A stretch of 64,000 nucleotides of DNA, from contig NW_019091364.1 in NCBI RefSeq assembly GCF_001949145.1, forward strand, positions 1,610,516-1,674,515, read 5' to 3'. This document shows positions 56,601 to 64,000 of this stretch, one piece after another (the stretch's first letter is position 1; each line of letters opens with the position of its first letter). A model generated the notes under the pieces. The model ran no database searches. It was not told where the DNA came from and was given only the letters and a program-made list of their open reading frames with translations. This stretch comes from Acanthaster planci. Its lineage: Eukaryota; Echinodermata; Asteroidea; Valvatida; Acanthasteridae. Made by a program: the position numbers and the translations under genes.

Positions 56601-58746
56601 AGTGGCTGGAGTCAATCCTACAAAGATCTTCCCAAAGCCTCTTTTTGGACTTGGACGGATGAGGGGGGAGTTAACTTAGAACCTCTCCAATCTATCAACT
56701 CCAATACTCTTCTTTTCTTAAATGAAAACAGATCGTAAGGTAACTATGGAAGGGCTGCGTAGCACCACGATCAGAATATTGACAAGAATAATACAAAAAT
56801 CAGTGCTCTGGAACATGTAATTGCCAAGCTTTCGGTGACTGAGTGACCTTCTTCAGTTACTGAAAGCTCGGTAATTACACGTACATATTCCACAGCACTG
56901 ATTTTATAATATCATTCTTGTTAATATAAAGATCTTAAGGTGCTGGTATGCACCTGTCCACCACCATTCTAACTAAATGGTGAATATTTAACAACTTTGG
57001 TTACAATCCTGAGCACTTGCCAAAAAAATCTGTTTTGGGCACTGTATGCAAAATATGCATCTGCAATAAAATTCTATGACGCTTTAGAGATAAAAGTGCA
57101 TGAATATGTTCAGAAAAATGCTGAACCAATGATGTGGGCACAAATTCAAACAATCAACCACACCATCCAAGCACAATTTCATGGCAGTTTCTGAAAACTT
57201 AGTCTAACTCAGGACAAACGGAAAGGACCCGTCCGCAGGGCAATGAGCCCCAAACTGGACCAAGAGAGGGCACATTTCTCCTCGCAACGGCAGCTCCTTG
57301 GTCGGAACTGCATTTCGCTGTTTCACAAACGACTATGAAACGCACATGTTACGGGCACGTTGCTGCCAACAAAATGAGCACTCCCGACCCAACATGGCTC
57401 TTTTCAACCGATGACGGGTGCTTCTGCTCGAGGCGGAGAGAGATCTAAGAACACCATCCAAGCCAAACTGAAACCCGAGTCTGGAATATCTCACAGTGGT
57501 GTCTAGCGTCATTTTCGGCCCCTCTCACTAGAAAGGGGGTAGGCTCTTCCAGTTTTCACTATCACCGACAGAGGGCACACTTGGCGGTGAATCAAGGCCT
57601 TGTGATATTTCCATAACAGTCTGTACACCGTTGATACCTCCTGCACTGATCTCTACATGTCACCCCAAACAGTACCATTTACAGTAACAGAGTTGCGGGC
57701 ATACTTACGTCCTTCGAGGTTTCAGACGTTTGTCGTTGTATGGAATTAAAGCGACCAGGTCGTCTTCCTGCCCTGTGGAATGTCAAGTTTGGTGTATGAA
57801 ACGTAAGGATGGGATTAATATTGGAAAAAACTGACAAGACTGTTTTTTTGGCAGATGTCAAGAAACAGTTTTTCAGCCTATGGAACTCTCGTCTGCCGTT
57901 ATTAAATGTTGAATGTCTTTTGTTCAATCGTGCAAACATCAACAATGGCTGGTGCATTTGAAGTTCTCAAGTTCAAGCACATAAAGCCGATTTTTTTCTA
58001 ATGTTGCATTTAATGCTGGAAATCCAACTGTCACATTAAACCTTGTCTTTTCCTTCGCACTATTTGAACAGTTTTCACAAACAATCGGACTGAAGTTATG
58101 TTTACCAGAAAAGAAGGTAAACCAGGCAATTCACAACACAGTGCGCCATCAAAAGAATGCCACAGAAAGGCCATTTTTGGCAGTGCATCGTGGAAAATGG
58201 CTGACACATTCTATTCATTGGCTGGGAACAAAGGACTTAACATATTCCTGATGTATGTTTGTCAGGGAAGAGGATCCTTTCTTCTTTCTAATGCATGAAC
58301 TGTCCCAGTCTATCAAAACTTTCCCCAAACCCTTAACTTGAAAACGGCCTCTACGAGGCAACCGCTTGGTGGCGCGCTGTATCAGTGAATCCCCTTTGTT
58401 TGCCAAACCCCTGAATAAACCAAGCCTTACCTCTGGGGATCTTCCCCGTCCCTTGGCAGGTGGGGCACATGAGGCCACTGCTGAGCTCTTCGTAGGAGTA
58501 CGTGGAGGAGCCAATTCCCCGCCCACTTCCTGTCGGCGAGAGTGGGTTAGTCTTCTGCTCCAGTGGGTTAGTCTTCTCCTCCAGCAGCTTGTTGGCAGTG
58601 TTGTTGCGATCGATGGAGGAGTAATTGCCACTGCCCGAAGACACGGAGTCCAGGATGGGCCGACTCTGGTCAGCATAGGGACTCGTCATGATTGCAGCGT
58701 TTGGACTGGTGCTCAATACATCATCTGGACTGAAATTACAACTCAT
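53628..58746 (-). CDS. TMEM106: TMEM106-family lysosomal membrane protein (pro-orthologue of TMEM106A/B/C), 7 coding exons, 314 aa
   Basis: The family comprises type II single-pass glycoproteins of late endosomes and lysosomes. TMEM106B affects lysosome size, acidification and transport. Exons in order: 58746-58431, 57772-57709, 56391-56232, 55783-55637, 54998-54952, 54284-54231, 53784-53628 (945 nt, GT-AG introns). The cytosolic N-terminus (1-126) is Ser/Asn-rich, then has CPTCQGTGKIPRG (C94 and C97) and LVALIPYNDKRLKPRRT, both hallmarks of the family. A transmembrane helix (about 128-149) is followed by IPRSIEV. The lumenal domain has five N-glycosylation sequons (NVTT, NVTD, NVTN, NMTL, NFTL), the same number as in TMEM106B, and two cysteines (TYC and VNC) placed like the known disulfide pair. 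Vertebrates have three paralogues of 250-275 aa. A single copy here fits the pre-duplication state. The N-terminus is longer and unlike vertebrates. The start has A at -3 and lies just inside a probable 5' UTR splice acceptor at 58753. Confidence 0.94.
55570..55597 (+). repeat. (GGGGCT)n G-quadruplex-type run
   Basis: Five GGGG tracts are separated by CT. The run lies in TMEM106 intron 4, 40 bases from the exon 4 donor. The gene is on the minus strand, so the transcript carries CCCCAG repeats and the G-rich strand is the template. Confidence 0.8.
56777..56926. repeat. Long imperfect palindrome in TMEM106 intron 2
   Basis: Arms of about 65-70 bases (TATTGACAAGAATAAT... against ...ATTCTTGTTAATA) fold around a centre near 56850. 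The inner part carries AAGCTTTCGGT / ACTGAAAGCT. No ORF is present. Confidence 0.65.
58128..58391. mobile_element. ATTCACAATAG foldback family, copy C (diverged)
   Basis: The left AATTCACAACACAGTGCGCC and right TTGGTGGCGCGCTG...AGTGAAT ends match the family termini. The 264-bp interior differs from copies A and B. It lies in TMEM106 intron 1, ending only 40 bases from the exon 1 donor. Confidence 0.55.
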
Positions 58747-60460
58747 ACTAACCTATAAAAGTAGGGCACACGAAGAAAAACACAGGTCTATTTCAGAAAA
58801 AACTCTTGTACCTGAGTGAATGACAAAATTGCCACTGATACTCAAAAACTGAGGTTTGGTAGACCTTGCAGAGATAACAGTTTTTTCAATTTTTGCTTAA
58901 CCATACATCCACGAGTCACCATAATTCGCGCACTAAGTACTTTAACCAAAATGTGTTCTTAAATAAACTAACTTTTACGTTTCCATTCTCATTAGCTGAA
59001 AGTTTGACTAAAATACCACATGGAATAATATGATGAAGAACATCGGATGTCACTGAAGCAACAGCTACAACGTCGTCTGCCGACGAGTCGGATCGGCTGT
59101 AGTAAAACTTATGTCACCAGAATATGCGCAGTTAATATTTCTTGAACGTGTTGAATGAGGAACTATTTTTGGCATTAACTACTGCACTTTGGTTTAGTGA
59201 TGCAGTTTGAGGAAAAGTTTGAGTTTCCATCACTTTCTTTTCTTCGTTCTCCTTTTTTTATTTTTCAGTTTAGTTTCAGGTTACAGTGAGGCATGACTTT
59301 TTAATCTTTCAAATAGACCATAATTAGCATGAATATGCCTTGTTGATCTGGATATTTAGACAAAACTTCTTTTCTGTGTGTATTTCTGAAAAGTCACAAA
59401 ATACAGTACCACAGAATCTGTACCCGTCGCCAGCAACGAAAATCTCAAAATATAAGGTGCGCGCAGTGCTTTTTCAAGCTCCATATTTTTGACAACGCCC
59501 TGAACAGTTGGCGAAAGTTGATCAAAGTTATCATTAGTGCCTGTATCGGACATCCAACACTAATAGTGAGCAACCAGCGATCACTTTATCCATTCTAGAC
59601 ACTTTCAACCGGTTCATTTTGTATTTAGTCTGTAAAGGACAACCTTTATGCTCTACAGACATTTTTTAAAGAATTCTCCCTGGAAAAGCTTTTAATTCGC
59701 ACCTAGTTGCAAGAAGAAAAATGCCAAATTGAGGATCGATCATCGACAGTAAATCAACCTCAGTGTATAATTTTGTTCCAGAGCTTCACAACAAGAGAGT
59801 TGGATGCATGAATACTTGTATGCACGAATTTAGGGTACTCCACGATAAAATGCTTTAGTCCACAAACAAAAAGAAAACAGACCGAGAGTAGCTAGATACG
59901 TTTGTCCCACGTCTTCAATTTCATGATAATCATCCTGTTTTCTGCTGACTGCAACTAACGACATGGCTATGCTGTCAATTAAAATAATAAAAATTACAAC
60001 ATCCCACCCACGATGTAGGCACAGGCCTATGTATTGACATTGGATGGACTAGGAATAAAAACACATTACTTATCCTCCATGGAAAAATATCATACTGTCT
60101 TTGGCAAAGGTTTCGATTTCTGACTGAAAAGTGCATGAAAGAGGAGGGCCTAAAAAGCAGAAAGTCGCTAGGCCTACAGAGTAAGTTGGTCTTCTGCGAC
60201 AACCTCCACCACTACGGGATATTTCAAGTTAATTCCGTGCTCTATGAACCGTCGAAGTACTCCCTTGTCCTGTTCATGTGGCTGGCCAAGACGAGCGAAG
60301 AGAATTTCGCAATTCGGAACCGAAAGTGGAAATTCCTTTTTTATGCTTTTTATTTAGGCCTAGACCTATTTCATTCAGGACCCGAGGCTGAGCTGGGACG
60401 TGGGATATCGAGTCAAAAACGCCCAAACACGTCTATTTCTTTACGTTGGTCTTAACTCAC

Positions 60461-60570
60461 CTAGAAGATCAAGTCCCTGAGGAGTAAGTCGCCTTGAAGA
60501 CACATTCATATTCATGCTTAATCTTTTCTCTCTCTTCTCAGGAGCTAGCTAGCTATACACGGATCGCGCT
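60461..60570 (-). other. Candidate 5' UTR exon of TMEM106 with a short upstream ORF
   Basis: A consensus donor (CTAG|GTGAGT, exon end 60461) is preceded by purine-rich sequence and an ATG at 60515. Spliced to the acceptor at 58753, the reading frame from that ATG gives a 19-codon uORF whose TAG stop lies one base before the TMEM106 start codon. The exon's 5' limit is unknown and no transcript evidence is available. Confidence 0.35.
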
Positions 60571-60599
60571 GTCAGATCATGTGAACACTAATGCATGGT

Positions 60600-63577
60600 C
60601 AAGAGCGCCCTCTATATTCTGAAATGACTCGCATACGGAATTGACGTCTTCATGTTGTGGGTACGAGTCAGGGCCTCGGCGCGCGATCATTGCACCCCCA
60701 ACCACTCCCCACCAGTTCCTCAACATCTTCCCAGATCACATAAGTCAGGGTTGAAAATGTTTCATCAGCACATCTTAACTTACGATAAATTAAAAGTTAC
60801 TGAAAGTAGGTGCGGTTTTAAACTGCTTTGCCAAAAAAAAAAAGAAAAAGAAAATCGAAGCAAGAGCAATGTTTTATCAAATTTTGCCAAAACACCAACC
60901 ACACCAAAAACAACCCATTTCCTAGTGGTTCTGGAGAAAAACTGTGAAATTTTTTTTAATGAGAAATGTTCCTTTTTTCCATTGTATGTACAATAACCAT
61001 AATATTATTAATAACAATTTTCACAATCAACACATTTACAGTTCGGTAACTTTCCAACGAACAATAAGATCTACTTTACAAGTCTCAATGATATGGTTAA
61101 TGATCACCCACCTCGGTGTTAAACCTTCTAAGACTGGCCAGCAGGTCAAAAATACGAGACAAATTTGTCCATTTTTCCCTTCAGACACCCACACCTAGTC
61201 TTTCTCCCCCCAAAACACTTCAGAAAGACAATGGAACTTATTTTCGAGTCTAAGGTGAAGACTGAATATGCAATAATCCTCTGAAAGATACCCATGGCCA
61301 CAACTTAAAGAAAAACTGAGGACAAGGTCTGTACGCTTTCGTCTGAAGTAAATCTTGGTCTGATAATCCATAAAACTGGTAACAACACACATTACACTGG
61401 TCAACATAACAGTCAGTATAAAAAAAATACAATTCTGGGCATAGGACTTTCGGGGCAAATGGACAAGTGAGCAACAGAATCTGCCCCAACCCTAAGAATC
61501 CAGCAACACACAAAGTAAACGAGCAGTGGATTAACCCTCCTATGTTTAACAGTACAGATATGCATGAATGCCAGCAGTCACTCTTGTGCATGTATTTTCT
61601 ATATGGAACTCAAACATGCACAGGTTCAGTGTGTACACAGTTGGTTGCTGGCACAAAATGACTCAGGGTCTTTTGTGCAGTCCTCTTCACTGCATTCGGT
61701 TTACTGCACAATGATGCACATGAAACAGTGAAGCACAGTTGTTGGGCAGCACAAAAGTGCAATCTGATATTCCTGTGAGGGACAGTTGGTGCTGTGCACA
61801 ACATGACACAGTTGTACATCTTTGTGCAGCTAACTAATTGACCCAAAGAGCGACTTCAGCACAGGAGGGTTAAGGGGAACATCACAGAGCTGACACAACC
61901 AATTCATCCAAGCAAAATCTTTCAGCTTTTAAGCCCCAATCAGCCGAGGAGTTGATTTGTGGCACGTGCTACGTGTTACATATCTGATGTTGACCTTCAG
62001 CTAAGTGGCAAAATGACACTAAATTGGCACCTGCTCCATTCAAGTAAAAAAAAAAGTAAAAAGACAATGCAGACAGATATGTAAAATAATTTTGATTTTG
62101 AATGAATCACACTCAGCCTCAAAAGAAATGCACAACTCACAGATGATAAAGAGAAACTTAATCTTGAAAAATAATTTAAATTTGACACTTTCAGTTCGAA
62201 TAAACTGATTGGCAAACTTGATATTTCCAAGTGAGTGATAAAACAACTAAACAATTCTGCAAAGATATTTGTTCCCATGAGCAAGTCCAAAAATTCTCCA
62301 TTTAGCTCTGGAAGTGCCTTCAATTTTGTCAAGCTACTTTGGTCAGCTACTTGTCACAAGAAACAAGCTTGGATTAGCTACACTGGTAGGCAATCACAAT
62401 GCTTTTACTATTGTAAACATCACTGGTTTCCAGCAGAAAGGAATTTACTGCTAAATATACACCAAATCATTTCAATTTGCCTTACTACATGTACATAAAT
62501 ACCACTAGTAAAACATCCAGTGTGCTAGGGAGTTAGTCACTTGAATAAACCAATATACATTCATTACAAAAAACCTTAACTCCCCAAGCTATTTATAAAT
62601 TTCATTTCGTAAACTGGCAAATATGCAAAGTTTATGTACAGTGATAAAAAAAATTGGTGTCTGCAAAGCTTGAGACAATTTTGCACACATTTTACAAACA
62701 CTGTATTACAAAGCTTGCAAAAAATTCCTTAGAATCTGGAAAAAATGTTCAAAGGATCTGACGGTTTACTGTTATCTTTTTTCATTTTGCACCAAACTTT
62801 TCATACATCAACGAGAATGACAGCATGATTACATTCAAGATAAGAATTCGTTTCCTTTTTGGAAATGTTGAAATTCACTTTGGAACAGTTTATTTTTTCT
62901 TACTTCTTCGTGAATTTTAACAGAAAGGCTACAGCAAAAGGGCAGAAAAAAAGACAATCAAAAGAGGCATCTTTCAAAGTTAAAAGTTCAAAAAACTGCA
63001 CATCAGGTCAAATAGTCGGCACCCTGAACAATACAAGTGGAGAAGGATAACACATTCAATTCAAATTCAACATTCCAATAAATGTTTGAAAAATCACGAC
63101 ACTATTTTACAAAAAAGGGAAATTTACAACACAATAATAAGAAGACATCACCAACCTTAAACAAATTAAAATGTGATTCAGGGTTATCTTTTGGCCAAAA
63201 GTCCTGATAAAATACAAAGACTTTTTTAAAAAACATGTCTTGTCCCTCCCAAATCAGTTGGATATTTAACAAGACAGTGTAAAAATTACAGTACTTTTGG
63301 TCACTTAGATATGGTGAGATTTACATTTAATTTAAAAACGAAACAAAAAACAAAAGCAAACCAGAAGAAAAAAAAACCTAAATCAATTGATATTTCAACA
63401 GAATCACGGTTAATAATGATAAGGTCATCTCACAAATATTGGCACAAATAACAATCAGTGTTTTCAGGTATTAAATTGACCAGTCTGAGCCGATGCAAAA
63501 ACGGGTCAAGACAAATAGAATGAAAAGCAAGAATATGTCTCCTGTGACCAATTTTGCATCGGCTCCGACATCTCAAT
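60600..63577. other. AT-rich DNA, probably intergenic or 3' UTR
   Basis: The stretch is strongly A/T rich with no exon-like segment. If the minus-strand exon at 63.6 kb is real, much of this could be its 3' UTR. A minus-strand AATAAA lies at 62889-62894. It contains the intact piggyBac-type MITE at 61531-61873. Confidence 0.5.
61531..61873. mobile_element. piggyBac-type MITE, copy 2 (intact ends)
   Basis: It is bounded by TTAA on both sides. The ends TTAACCCTCCTATG and CACAGGAGGGTTAA are inverted. It is 343 bp including TTAA. The body from about 61620 is nearly identical to copy 1 at 15620-15922, while about 45 bases near the left end are unique to this copy. TTAA target duplication and CCCT termini are the signature of piggyBac-family elements. 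Confidence 0.85.
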
Positions 63578-63580
63578 TTA
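63472..63580. repeat. Imperfect hairpin, about 37-base arms
   Basis: TTAAATTGACCAGTCTGAGC at 63472 is mirrored by a segment ending at 63580. The arms share GAGCCGATGCAAAA. The hairpin abuts the stop codon of the candidate exon at 63578-63771. Confidence 0.65.
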
Positions 63581-63771
63581 ACCCAGACAAGAACTGCCTA
63601 AAGACATCTTGACCACGCTGAGCAACAACTTATCAGGGATCTTGCCACCCCTGCTGTGCTCCTGTTTGCTCTTTTTGTGGATGCACTGCTTGGGGAGCTC
63701 TTTGGGTCGCGACCGAATTTCACAGAGCTGCTCGGGCGAAACTCTTTCTCGGTAAATTTGTGCCCTCGGCA
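63578..63771 (-). CDS. Possible terminal exon of an unidentified gene
   Basis: GC content rises sharply above the AT-rich surroundings. The minus strand is open from a pyrimidine-rich tract with AG (about 63772) to a TAA at 63578. The frame ending at that TAA is basic and ends ...LLLSVVKMSLG plus a few residues. A second frame (Ser/Arg-rich) is also open for most of the length, so the phase is uncertain. I do not recognise the protein. The rest of the gene would lie beyond the right edge. Confidence 0.25.
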
Positions 63772-63866
63772 AAAAAAGAGAGAGAATTTGCCAGGTACTA
63801 TTCACAAGCAATGTGCACACCATAACTTTGGGATTGGTAACCTGTTTTTGCTTAGCAAATACGTGG

Positions 63867-63960
63867 CCCACTCTGTGAAAATGAGCCACAAGTCACCAGA
63901 GCCATTATTGAGTAAACAGGCCTTGAACAGAATCTTACACAATGGAAATCAATGGCAGCC
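63867..63960 (+). repeat. Partial copy of the 30965-31154 foldback family
   Basis: It has CTCTGTGAAAATGAGCCACA followed by GGCCTTGAACAGAATCTTAC. These match the left arm and the inverted right part of the element at 30965-31154. Confidence 0.5.
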
Positions 63961-64000
63961 ATCAACACGTTTTATCCTCACGTTCATCGGGATGCCAAAA

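Noticed and set aside
60135-60455. 106-codon plus-strand ORF
   Set aside because: It overlaps the likely TMEM106 promoter region on the opposite strand, with no domain or conserved motif.

Overview
The window is animal nuclear DNA: coding sequence is broken into short exons with GT-AG introns, intergenic DNA is AT-rich, and non-autonomous transposons are dense. The gene set, intron sizes and repeat style (many TGTACATG and GCGCCCTCT words) suggest a non-vertebrate deuterostome. An echinoderm is my best guess, but the species cannot be fixed from sequence alone. I found no bacterial genes, CRISPR array, rRNA or intact tRNA gene.

Four complete protein-coding genes can be assembled exon by exon, with every junction in frame. 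On the minus strand: a PTTG1IP orthologue (21686 down to 13177, 8 coding exons, 209 aa) and a TTLL4 tubulin polyglutamylase (38907 down to 25212, 16 coding exons, 935 aa). On the plus strand: FTCD, formimidoyltransferase-cyclodeaminase (42069 to 49470, 14 exons, 544 aa). On the minus strand again: a TMEM106-family lysosomal membrane protein (58746 down to 53628, 7 coding exons, 314 aa), with a probable non-coding first exon near 60.5 kb. TTLL4 and FTCD are head to head, about 3.2 kb apart. FTCD and TMEM106 are tail to tail. PTTG1IP lies downstream of TTLL4 on the same strand. A possible terminal exon of a fifth, unidentified minus-strand gene sits at 63.6-63.8 kb.

Region by region: 1-13.1 kb has no gene I can support. 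13.2-21.7 kb is PTTG1IP, whose first intron holds three hairpin elements. 22-25.2 kb is AT-rich and carries a 130-bp triplicate. 25.2-38.9 kb is TTLL4, with three intronic tandem or foldback repeats. 38.9-42.1 kb is the divergent intergenic region. 42.1-49.5 kb is FTCD, with four clustered AGGTCA half-sites in intron 4 and an inverted intronic repeat pair bracketing exons 9-12. 49.5-53.3 kb is repeat-rich. 53.3-60.5 kb is TMEM106. 60.6-64 kb is AT-rich with a piggyBac-type MITE.

The genes do not form one pathway. FTCD (the 58K Golgi/microtubule protein) and TTLL4 (which glutamylates tubulin) are nevertheless a thought-provoking divergent pair. PTTG1IP and TMEM106 are both single-pass membrane proteins of the endomembrane system. 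The most notable non-genic content is at least seven families of short inverted-repeat elements, two of them present in more than one copy within the window.
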